A DNA stretch of 64,000 nt from JBGTSJ01 sp041940305 (GTDB lineage: Bacteria; Planctomycetota; Planctomycetia; Planctomycetales; Planctomycetaceae), in the NCBI GenBank assembly GCA_041940305.1, contig JBGTSJ010000013.1, forward strand, positions 62,001 through 126,000, in the 5' to 3' direction. The translations under genes and the position numbers were made by a program. Shown piece after piece: positions 1 through 8,500 of this stretch (the first letter of the stretch is position 1; every line of letters begins with the position of its first letter). The notes beneath the pieces are model-generated. The model made no database searches and was not told the DNA's origin. It worked only from the letters and a program-made list of their open reading frames with translations.

Positions 1-1124
1 CAGGCCCGTGTGCTCATTACTTCCGGAACGTCCGGAAGCTGCCGCGCCGCGACGTCGGCGTACTGCAACGCCTCGTCGGCATCCCGTCCCATCTGCAGAC
101 ACAGCATCGCCAGGTTATTGTTGACGACCGGATTCGTCGGATCCGACTTCAGCGCCAGCAGATACCGCTGATGTGCCGACTCGTACTTTCTCTCCACCTC
201 ATCGAGCTGGGCGAGCGCGATCAGTGAGCCGAAATGCGTCTCCCGATCGAGGACCGACGTCAGCACCCGCCGGGCTTCATCGCGGCGGCCCAGTGCCATC
301 TCCGTCTGCGCCAGACGCAGGTGCACATCGGGGCTCTCCGTCTGTTCCGCCGCGAGCCGCAGCCAGCGGCGCCCCCCGACCAGGTCGTTGATCTGCAGAT
401 AGAACTGCCCCAGTGCGGCCGCCGCCACGGGCTGATCCGCGTCGGCCTGGTGCGCCTGCGTCAACGCCTGCAGCGAGTTTTCGATCTGATCCTGATTGAA
501 CTCCGCAAGCGCCAGCAGGAACCACCCCTCCGGTCGATGCGGCGCCAGCTGCGTCCCCAGTTGGAATCGCGCTACCGCCTCCTCCATTCGACCCGACAGC
601 TGCAGAAAGCGCCCCCAGGCCAGCTGCGCGACATAGGACTGTGGCGCCAGCTCCGCCCCCTTCTGAAACGCCGCCTGGGCCGCCTCCAGGTCTCCCTGCT
701 GGACGGCCACGCTCCCCCGGGCGATCTCAACGTGAAAGCTCCCCGCATGATTGGACGCCGCTCGCGTCAATGCGGCCCGCGCCGACGACGCTTCCCCCCG
801 ATCGAGCAGCGCGTACACAATCTCAACGTCGGCCGGCGCCAGGTTCGGCTCCTGCGCAGCCGCCTCGTCCCACAGTTCCCGCGCCTCGCGAATCTGCCCC
901 CGCTCGTACAGCACACCCGCCAGTTCGTTCTGCACGTACGGCTTCTGACTGCTCGTCTCCAGCTTGTTCCGCAACTCCGCTTCGCGCGACTTCAGCGATG
1001 AGTCCGTTGCCGCCGCGCTCGGATCCAGTGGATCAATCCGGTTCAGGTCGCCGCCCAGGAACGGCCCTCCCGTTGCGGACCCGCACAGCGCGGCCAGCAG
1101 TATCGTCACAGTGATCAATCGCAT
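1..1124 (-). CDS. TPR-repeat secreted protein (3' end outside window)
   Basis: The reading frame begins at an ATG at 1124 and runs off the left edge, so the C-terminus is missing. The first ~20 residues form a short signal sequence (MRLITVTILLAALCGSATGG); a cysteine follows 'LLAAL', but Leu at -1 is not a canonical lipobox, so lipoprotein status is uncertain. The remaining ~350 residues are Ala/Leu-rich helix pairs with TPR spacing (for example 'ARELWDEAAAQEPNLAPADV' and 'YLLALKSDPTNPVVNNNLAI'). TPR proteins mediate protein-protein contacts; in other exosortase loci a secreted TPR protein is a standard companion, which is a plausible role here but an inference. It starts 5 nt after the stop of the VKOR fusion gene, so the two are probably co-transcribed. 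Confidence 0.8.
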   Translation of the reverse strand, partial: MRLITVTILLAALCGSATGGPFLGGDLNRIDPLDPSAAATDSSLKSREAELRNKLETSSQKPYVQNELAGVLYERGQIREARELWDEAAAQEPNLAPADVEIVYALLDRGEASSARAALTRAASNHAGSFHVEIARGSVAVQQGDLEAAQAAFQKGAELAPQSYVAQLAWGRFLQLSGRMEEAVARFQLGTQLAPHRPEGWFLLALAEFNQDQIENSLQALTQAHQADADQPVAAAALGQFYLQINDLVGGRRWLRLAAEQTESPDVHLRLAQTEMALGRRDEARRVLTSVLDRETHFGSLIALAQLDEVERKYESAHQRYLLALKSDPTNPVVNNNLAMLCLQMGRDADEALQYADVAARQLPDVPEVMSTRA

Positions 1125-1129
1125 GGCGT

Positions 1130-2290
1130 TTACTCGCTTCGATGACTGAACTCTGGTCCCGATGGCCCGCTCCCCGGCGCATCCTCCACGGCGAGAATTG
1201 TCGCCAGCGTCTCCACCCGATCGGGACAACCCACGTACTTCCGTCCGGAGACGATCAATGTCGGCACCTGGCTGATTCCCAGATCGATCGCCAGGTTGAT
1301 GTCCTGCTGCAACTGTTTGTCCGCTTCCTCAGTCAGCGCCGCCGGCCAGTCCTGCTCCGGTCCGTAGCGCTGCTCCATCCATGCCCGGGCTGACTCCAGA
1401 CGACTCCCGACGGCGTCTCCGGTCAGCAGGCCGCGAAACGCTGGAAACTCCGCCGGCGCGACGTATCCAATCATCCGGCCGTAGACCGAGAGCCGGCAGG
1501 ACCCTCGATGATCTTCGACGTCCGTCGACCCGGGCGGCACAGCCGGATTGCAGGCCGGCTCCAGGGGAAAGAAATGCAGCCGCACGGTGATCGGCGGCGG
1601 ACCTTGGCCCAGCAGGTCATCCAGCATGCTCAGCAATCGATGGCATTCATCGCACGTCGGATCGATGAACAGGTCCGCCTCGGCGCCCTCCCCTTTGACG
1701 AGAAGCAGTTCGCCCGATTCCGACCGGGCCAGCGCCTCCAGCTCGGTCGCTGAGAGCGGCGACTCCAGTGTCCCGCCCCCCCCTCCGTGCAGAGTAAACC
1801 AGACCAGCCCGCCGGCCAGCACCCCGCTGCCGAATGTCCAGCGCCAGCCGCGTCGTCCCGGCAACTGCCCGTCGTTTCTGCTCCGGTGGCGGGACGGCAG
1901 TGACGTGATCAACGCCGCGATCATCAGTGCATTCACGGCATGCACCAGCAGGCACAGCGGACACCACTGGTCCAGCCGCATCATCAGCCCGATCAACCAC
2001 AGGCTGGATGCCGCACCCACTCCAGACAGTGCGCTCAACAGGAGCGTGGACTCCCGCGCCCGCCGCGACACGCCCGGCACCGCGCCGACCGCAAAGTAGA
2101 TCAGGCCCCACGCCGACAAAGGAATCCCCAGCAGCCGGGACGCCGGCGACGACAGCAATTCAGCGCACCCTGCCCCCGCCCCGCATCCAACCAGTGGCTC
2201 GTTGCCGGCAGTCCCGGCCCACATCCAGATGCAGACGGCTACCCCCATGGCGGCGGCCGCGGCCGCTGTTTTTGATGCCCGACTACTCAT
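1130..2290 (-). CDS. Vitamin K epoxide reductase-thioredoxin fusion (periplasmic disulfide bond formation)
   Basis: 386 residues. The N-terminal ~165 residues are a multi-helix membrane VKOR domain: a loop cysteine pair C36/C42 with the 'SSPASRLLGIPLSAWG' segment and the active-site C110-P-L-C113. The C-terminal ~190 residues are a thioredoxin/DsbA-like domain with C213-D-E-C216 and a cis-Pro motif 'SQVPTLIVSGRKYVG'. In this bacterial VKOR family the membrane domain reoxidises the fused thioredoxin domain with quinone, so the protein should introduce disulfides into exported proteins. It lies just upstream of the TPR gene at 1-1124. Fusion architecture and all four cysteine pairs are intact. 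Confidence in the family is high; clients are unknown. Confidence 0.9.
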   Translation of the reverse strand: MSSRASKTAAAAAAMGVAVCIWMWAGTAGNEPLVGCGAGAGCAELLSSPASRLLGIPLSAWGLIYFAVGAVPGVSRRARESTLLLSALSGVGAASSLWLIGLMMRLDQWCPLCLLVHAVNALMIAALITSLPSRHRSRNDGQLPGRRGWRWTFGSGVLAGGLVWFTLHGGGGGTLESPLSATELEALARSESGELLLVKGEGAEADLFIDPTCDECHRLLSMLDDLLGQGPPPITVRLHFFPLEPACNPAVPPGSTDVEDHRGSCRLSVYGRMIGYVAPAEFPAFRGLLTGDAVGSRLESARAWMEQRYGPEQDWPAALTEEADKQLQQDINLAIDLGISQVPTLIVSGRKYVGCPDRVETLATILAVEDAPGSGPSGPEFSHRSE

Positions 2291-2504
2291 GCGCCCGCGT
2301 CACACTCGCAACCCTATTGCCGGGAGCGAATCCCGATGGACTGCCACGAAACAAGATGCCTCCGGCATTCGGCCAGCTTTCGGTCTCAGCAGCCATACCA
2401 GCGAGGATCTTGCTTTGAACCGACAGTTTCATCATCCCAAAAACAGACCGGCCGACCAACACCTCTGGCGAATGCCGGGTAGCTGATCGACCGGTGAGTC
2501 AGTG

Positions 2505-2520
2505 CCGCCCAACCGGGCGG
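2505..2520 (-). terminator. Terminator-like hairpin after the PEP-CTERM gene
   Basis: A perfect 6-bp stem (CCGCCC / GGGCGG) with a 4-nt loop lies 5 nt past the stop codon of the PEP-CTERM gene. No T-run follows on the minus strand, so it is a weak intrinsic-terminator candidate; it may only protect the mRNA end. The rest of 2291-2525 shows no gene. Confidence 0.3.
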
Positions 2521-2525
2521 TTCAA

Positions 2526-3680
2526 TTACGCGACGGAAACATCCTGTCCCAGCTTGCGGCGCCGCCGCAACCGCGGCAGCAGCAGTCCGCCGGCGCCCAT
2601 CGCCAGCAGCGCCAAGCTCGCCGGTTCAGGCACGTTCGAAGCCTGCAGCGTCATCGTCAGGCTTCCCACGTCGGTGAGACCGCCGGTGTCCCGAACTCGG
2701 ACCTGTGCGATGTACGTCCCCGGCGCCGAACCGGTCGTGTCCCACGTGAACAATTGCAGCGCTCCGTTCCAGACCGGCGAAATTGCCGGCGTCGCCCCGA
2801 TGAAGGCGAACAACACATTGTCCCACATCAGCTGCGATGGAGTGTCCTCGGCATCCGTTGCCGTGAACGTGTGGCTGACTGTCTGTCCCACCGTAGCTGA
2901 AGTGGCTGCGTTCTGCACGGTCGGCGCCGTATTCGTGGCCCCGTCGACGCCGTCAAACATCCAGTCGAATTCCACGAAACTTCCGTTGCTGGCGATGATG
3001 TTGCCGCTAAACGCCGCATCCGCCCCCGCGTTCTGAGACTGATGATGATCGGCGTAGTCCGCCGCGCCGGGCGAACCGGCAGCAATCGTCAACTCGCCCG
3101 TCGTCGTGTTAATGGAGAATCCCGGCGCCTGAGAATTGATGTTGTCGTTGAGATTCTGGTTGTAGGTCAGCGTGAGTCCATCGGGCGATACTGCCCCCAG
3201 GTTATCGGAGTACGAACCGTTCCGGTTCACCTCCGGCTGAATCGCCCCGAAACTGAAGTCAATCGGCTTCGTGGCGCTGCCGTTGTACACGATGCGGGAG
3301 TTCATCGTCCAACTGGACTCAGTCCAATTGGCGACTCCGCCTTCGTCCACGCGGCAGCAGCTGCTGTAAGTCATGTCAATCGTGCCGGTATTGGCCGAGG
3401 TCAATTGCCTCGTGAACACGGTGGTCCGGCGATCGTAGCGGGGATCGCTCGTGTCGACAGTGTTCGACGCCGTCGACATGCCGCCGGTTGCCGCTCCGGA
3501 CAGAGTGACGAATGGAACGCTGGTCGCCCCCTTCCGCCAGAAGGTCGTCACCGTCACCGTGAGCAGTCCGCTGCTGTTGATCTCGGGGACCATCGCCGCA
3601 CCGCGAAAGTGCGACGCCTCGCTCTTCCCCGTCGCCGACAGCAGCACCGCCGCTGCAATTGCGATTGCGAATTTGTTCAT
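2526..3680 (-). CDS. PEP-CTERM exported protein with Ig/cadherin-like domain
   Basis: 384 residues with a signal peptide (first ~22 residues, hydrophobic, ending near 'SEASHF'). The N-terminal half has the pattern 'SHFRGA' ... 'TFWRKGA' ... 'YSSCCRVDE', similar to secreted HYR/SCCR-type surface proteins as I recall them. Residues ~245-345 read as a cadherin/Ig-like fold ('NTAPTVQNAATSATVGQ', 'FTATDAEDTPSQLMWD', 'GTYIAQVRVRDTGGL'). The C-terminus is a clear PEP-CTERM sorting signal: VPEPASLALLAMGAGGLLLP followed by RLRRRR. It is a likely substrate of the exosortase at 50614-51762. The ligand or role is unknown. A second PEP-CTERM gene lies 70 nt upstream in the same orientation. Confidence 0.88.
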   Translation of the reverse strand: MNKFAIAIAAAVLLSATGKSEASHFRGAAMVPEINSSGLLTVTVTTFWRKGATSVPFVTLSGAATGGMSTASNTVDTSDPRYDRRTTVFTRQLTSANTGTIDMTYSSCCRVDEGGVANWTESSWTMNSRIVYNGSATKPIDFSFGAIQPEVNRNGSYSDNLGAVSPDGLTLTYNQNLNDNINSQAPGFSINTTTGELTIAAGSPGAADYADHHQSQNAGADAAFSGNIIASNGSFVEFDWMFDGVDGATNTAPTVQNAATSATVGQTVSHTFTATDAEDTPSQLMWDNVLFAFIGATPAISPVWNGALQLFTWDTTGSAPGTYIAQVRVRDTGGLTDVGSLTMTLQASNVPEPASLALLAMGAGGLLLPRLRRRRKLGQDVSVA

Positions 3681-3750
3681 TGTGAATTGCCCGTCTTGAA
3701 AGTGAATGCGAATGAGTCAGCCGCAGTGAACGCCTCGCTGCGACCCGCTC

Positions 3751-4890
3751 CTATCCTGCGAACTCCTCGCAGGCCGTCCCCTTGCGGCGACGCAACACCG
3801 GCACGACGCCGCAGGCGCCCAACAGCGCCAGCAAGGCCGTTCCCGGCTCCGGCTGTGGATACACATGCGCCGGATCGCTGCTGGCCCCCGGCCACGGTGA
3901 ATTCCCATTGTTGAACGCGTTGTTGACGAACGCGTTCCCCGTCCCCACCAGGTCGAACGCGACCGGTGTCAGGGACGCCGGGATGAACACCGTGAACCCG
4001 TAGTTGTCGTCCAGCGACGTCCCCACCGGGCTCACGCCGGCAATTGCCAGCTCGGGGTTGTACAGCGGAACCGGACCTCCGCCGGTGGTGGCGATCGGTC
4101 CCGACAGCGCTTCCAGCCCGTAATAGAACGAGTTGCTCGGACTCGACTGACCCGGCGGCAGGATCCCGGGGCCGTATTCCAGACGCCCCACCCAGTACCC
4201 GTTGCCGGCGGCACCCCAGTCCGACACAGCGGAGGCCGAGGTGAAGCCGAATGAGCCAAGGTGGCTCCCGTCCGACGCTTCGCCGATATCGCTCGCCTGC
4301 GTCTCACCGGCGCCGGCGAACACCAGCGGCGTGCCCCCCTGGAACAGGGCGATCGCAGTCCCGGTGGGAATCACCGACGACCCCAGAACTCCCTGCAGTC
4401 CTGCCACCGTCGATCCGTCTCCCAGCACGGTCGTTCCTGTGCCCAGCAGGCCGTCATCGAGCGTTCCGGTATTCAGGTTCGTGGCTGCGAACAAAGCGAA
4501 GGCCTCGCCTTCGTACCCAGCCAGATCGGCGTCCGAGAGCACGTCGCCCGCCGTGTACCCACTGTCGTTCGATCCGGCAATGATGTAATTCACCGTCAGA
4601 TCAAAGACACCCGTCAGTTCCGGAGTAACGACCGGCCCCTCAAACCCCTGACTCGACGTGATTCCCGTGGCGTCAAAAATGCCGTAGAACCGATCTCCGT
4701 TACGCAATGTCGTCGATCGCGTCGCCGTCGAGGTGACGGCCGAATCGCGCGTCTTGACCGCGTCGTTGCGGTCAAAGAAGTTGATGTCATTCAGGCTGTT
4801 GAACACCAGCCCTGCCTCGGCGACGCCTGCGGCAAGCAGGAAGCCCCCCATGGCCAGCGCAGGCAACAGCCTGTGAAAAATGTTACGCAT
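3751..4890 (-). CDS. PEP-CTERM exported protein, function unknown
   Basis: 379 residues. A signal peptide occupies residues 1-26 (MRNIFHRLLPALAMGGFLLA, cleavage near 'VAEAG'). The body is Gly/Ala/Ser/Thr-rich beta-type sequence with no catalytic motif that I recognise. The C-terminus carries 'PQPEPGTALLALLGACGVVP' and then 'VLRRRK', a PEP-CTERM signal with a Gln in place of the usual Val before PEP. The start is supported by GAGG about 9 nt upstream of the ATG. It is probably processed by the exosortase in the cluster and retained at the cell surface or bound to EPS. Confidence 0.85.
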   Translation of the reverse strand: MRNIFHRLLPALAMGGFLLAAGVAEAGLVFNSLNDINFFDRNDAVKTRDSAVTSTATRSTTLRNGDRFYGIFDATGITSSQGFEGPVVTPELTGVFDLTVNYIIAGSNDSGYTAGDVLSDADLAGYEGEAFALFAATNLNTGTLDDGLLGTGTTVLGDGSTVAGLQGVLGSSVIPTGTAIALFQGGTPLVFAGAGETQASDIGEASDGSHLGSFGFTSASAVSDWGAAGNGYWVGRLEYGPGILPPGQSSPSNSFYYGLEALSGPIATTGGGPVPLYNPELAIAGVSPVGTSLDDNYGFTVFIPASLTPVAFDLVGTGNAFVNNAFNNGNSPWPGASSDPAHVYPQPEPGTALLALLGACGVVPVLRRRKGTACEEFAG

Positions 4891-4999
4891 GACTTTTCCT
4901 CAGGATGAAGCGCGCTGACATGGCAAGCCGTCGCAGCGCGTGTTTAGTCGAAGCTCATCAGCAGCAAGCAAAACGGCGCGCACGATGGGCGCCGGAGCT

Positions 5000-5392
5000 T
5001 CAGACGGCCCGAGGAGGCCGGAGAATACCATCCAGTTCGGGATGACGCGGTATCTCTTCAGATTCCGGAACGGGAACAGCAGTTGTCGCCGGACGCGGGA
5101 ATTCCACCGCGCCGCTGCACATCCCCGCGACCGCAATACTCAAGACCGAACCGGTTGACGACGGCGACTGCATCCCGCTCTCAGCCGGTGGCTGCCCCAT
5201 TGTCTTCAACAGGCGCTGCAGCAGCCAGTCCGTACGCGAGGAACGCGGCGAATCCGATTGAGGGGCTGGCGACGCAGCCTGAATCGACGGCTGCGTCTCG
5301 GACACGGCCACGAAGCCCGCATCGGCCTGCGACGCGGAGATTCCCCACGTCCAGCAAAGTCCGATTAAGATGGGCAGCAAACGGGGTCGCAT
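5000..5392 (-). CDS. Small exported protein, function unknown
   Basis: 130 residues from the ATG at 5392. Residues 1-25 form a signal peptide ('RPRLLPILIGLCWTWGISA', cleavage near 'ADAG'). The mature part is polar, Ser/Pro-rich and apparently disordered ('QAASPAPQSDSPRSSRTD'), with no domain and no PEP-CTERM tail. I chose this start because upstream in-frame sequence overlaps the TPR gene and reads as its shadow. It sits between the giant TPR gene and the PEP-CTERM pair. A real gene is likely because of the clean signal peptide, but homology is not recognised. Confidence 0.55.
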   Translation of the reverse strand: MRPRLLPILIGLCWTWGISASQADAGFVAVSETQPSIQAASPAPQSDSPRSSRTDWLLQRLLKTMGQPPAESGMQSPSSTGSVLSIAVAGMCSGAVEFPRPATTAVPVPESEEIPRHPELDGILRPPRAV

Positions 5393-5510
5393 GATCACCT
5401 GGCTCGCTTGGGTGTCATCGATCAGTGTGCAGCCTACGAGCAGCCGCATCGCGTCGCAAGGGCCGGTCCGCCTGATTTTGGGGATTATACCGAATTGACG
5501 GATTCCGGCA

Positions 5511-8500
5511 TCACCCCGCTGGAAACAGCGACTCCAGCCGCTGGTGAACCTTCTGGTCCAGCGGGTGCAGAGCATCGCCTCCTTTGTCCATTTCCCGGTA
5601 CTCCTGGAAGGCCGCCTCGGCGCCGGCCATGTCGCCGGCAGCCCGCCGCGCGTCCGCCAGATGCAGCAGCACACTCGCGCTACGCGACTGCCGCGCAGCG
5701 TCCATCAGCACTTGCACGGCCGCCTCGGACTGACCCGCATGCATCAGGGCCACCCCCTGCGTGTCGAGCAGTTCCGGATAGGGGCCCGCTCGCTCAATGG
5801 CCCGGTTGATCAGTTCCAGACCGCTCACCGGATCGCCGCGGCAGGCAAGGATCCACGCCAGATTGTTCAGTGCCACGATGTGATTCTCGTCCAGCAGCAG
5901 CATCTGCAGGTACACCTCGCGCGCATCGTCGTATCGCTGCTGCAGGTCGTAGACGTCGGCCAACAGCCGGAGCAGTTCCAGTCTGGCCGCCGTTTCGTCC
6001 GCAGTCGCGATTGCTGCTTCAATCCGTCCCGACACCTCCGCAATCCGCGCGGCAGGCAGACGGCCGATTCGCAGCAGCCCCACCGACGTCGTCGCCACAG
6101 TCTCCGGAACAATCTCGTCCCAATGCTGAAGGCAGATGTCAATCGCGTCGTCAAACCGCTCCTGTCGCCCGAAGAACCTCGCGAGAGCCAGCGGAGCATC
6201 CGCCCGGCGGGATGCCTGCACATACTCCCGATACAGGCTCTCGGCCACCGACAGCTGCTCGAATCCCTCCAGCAGCGTCGCCGCGCTTCTGAGCATTTCG
6301 GTTCGAACCTCTCCCACCAGCCACTGAGCCTGCGCCAATTGACGCAGTTCCGCCGTCGCTTCCTCTCTCTGTCCCTGAGACATCTGCCCGCGGATCCGGT
6401 CCAGAATTGCCAGCGTCTCGTCATCCTGCTGCTGTTCGGCGACCTGCGTCAGGTTCGCCATAACTTCCATCACCTGATTGTCGCTCAACTGCTCCAGCAG
6501 GTCCTCCGCCGGAAGCTCCGACAGCCTCCGGTGCACGAACGAGACCAGTCGCTCGCCCGCACCCTCTCCGTCTCCACTGGCCGCCATGACTTTGGATTCC
6601 AGCACCACGGTGCGATACGAATCCGGTTCCAGAATCTGCAGGTCGTCCAAGTAGTTCCGCGCCTCGGTCAGCTCGCGGTCCGATGGATTGTGCCGCACGA
6701 TCCCGTCGATCAGCACTGCCAGCAGGAGCCGGTTTTGGGGCAGGTCCCGCAGCAGTTCTTCGTATTCCGACCGGGCCAGCGGCCAGTTCTGCTGCAACCG
6801 GTCGTGCAGCCCGGCCAGCGTGAACCGCTCCCGCGACGTCGCTTGCTCGGACGCCACGATCTTTTCCAGCACCTCGATCAGTTCCTCCGCGTCGTCCGGA
6901 TGATTTCGCTGGTCGAGCAGCGCAGCCAGGGTTCGCCAGACGTGCACCTGCCACACTGCGTCCTTCGGCGCGGCTTCGCGCAGCAGCGTCAAAGCCGCCG
7001 CTACGTCACTCGGAATGCCCGTCGTGGCCAGCCCCAGCGCTTTGACGATCAGCGCGCGAGACTGCTCCGCATCCGACGCGGTCGTCGCCTGCGACAACAG
7101 CTGGTCCGCGAGTGCGATGGCCTGCTGCGGACGCTGGCTCCCCAGGTAGAACAATGCTGCCGAATACATCACGCTGGCGTCGTCCGGAGCCGCCGCCAGC
7201 GCCTGTTCGTATTCGTTCGTCGCCAGATCAAGGTACGCTTGCCACTGCTCCACCGTCAGCTCCCGCGCCAGCGTCAGCGTCTGATGGCATCGCGCCAGGG
7301 TCAGCGGAATGACATGCGCCGGCTCCGCGGGCAGCGCCCCCGCGGCTTCCTGCGCTGCGGCCTCCGCCTCGGCGATGTGATTCAGGTTCGTCAGGAACTG
7401 CACCAGCGCCAGCCAGCCGTTCGGCCACTCCGGATGGTCCCGGGTGATCTCGCGGAACTGTTCCTCCACTGCGGCCAGCTTCCGCTCCCGCTCTTGGGGA
7501 TCCTGCTCCTCCCGGATGATCGTCTCAGCGCGCGTGTATGCCAGCGCCAGTTTGTCCTGCGGCTGCTGCGTCGTCTCATAAAGCTGCTCCGCGATGCCGA
7601 TCGCCCGTTCGAGGTCACCCTGATCGAACAGCGCCCGCTGCGCCAGCCGCCCGACGTTGCCGTACATTAGCGCCGGGTTGTCCTGCCTCACCGCGGCCAT
7701 CAGCGTAGCCAGCATGGAGGCGGCCGCATCCCGTGTGATGCGATGCGTTGAATTCACCTTGGTCTGGTACTCGGCAATCAGCGGGCTGATCACCTCGGCA
7801 CTTCGATCGCCGCGCCGAAACGCCTCTTCGAAATAGATGAGCGCAAATCCCTGTTCGCCGAACAGTGCCTCAATCTGTCCCCGCAGCCGCGGAATCAATG
7901 CCCAGCTCGGCCGCTGACGATCAGCCGCCTGCAGTACCCGCCGCATGGTTGACAGCCGCGCCGTGTCCCCCAGCACTTCAGCGTCAATCTCAACGTCATG
8001 CAGCAGCCGGTGTGCCAGGCATATGGCTGCAAAAGGCCCGACCTGTCCGGGGTCAAACTGCAACTCTCCTTCGCTGTCAGCAGAGACGTCGACACCGCTC
8101 TCGATTCGCACCAGTTCCCGGAAGTGATCGGTCCAGGCAGTCGCATCCACGCCGCTCTCCGGATCGTCGGCCGCCGCTTCCAGCAGCAGCAGCAGGGTCG
8201 CGACGTGCGGCCGGTGATCGTTGGGATGCAGCAGGCCGGCGGAGTTCCAGGCGTCCATCGCCGCTTCCCAGTTCCCCAGCGTGGCATGCCCTCTCGCCAG
8301 CGCGAGCAGCAGCTCGAATCGATCTTCGATCCGGACGCTCTCCACGTCCGTGCTCAACTGGACGATCAGTTCCACTGCAACGTCGGGCGGCTGGCCCAAC
8401 GCCACGCCGATGGCCGAGATGCGCAGTTCCAGGCTGTCGGGGAATCGCTGTCCCGCTTCATTGAGGATCGCTTGCGCTGCCGACAGTCGCGCCGCCGGAT

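Noticed and set aside
5544..7670. A 708-codon open frame on the plus strand within the giant TPR gene
   Set aside because: It is a mirror of the G+C-rich minus-strand TPR frame. Its translation is Arg/Pro/Gln-rich with no domain, whereas the minus frame is a coherent TPR protein with a strong ribosome site.
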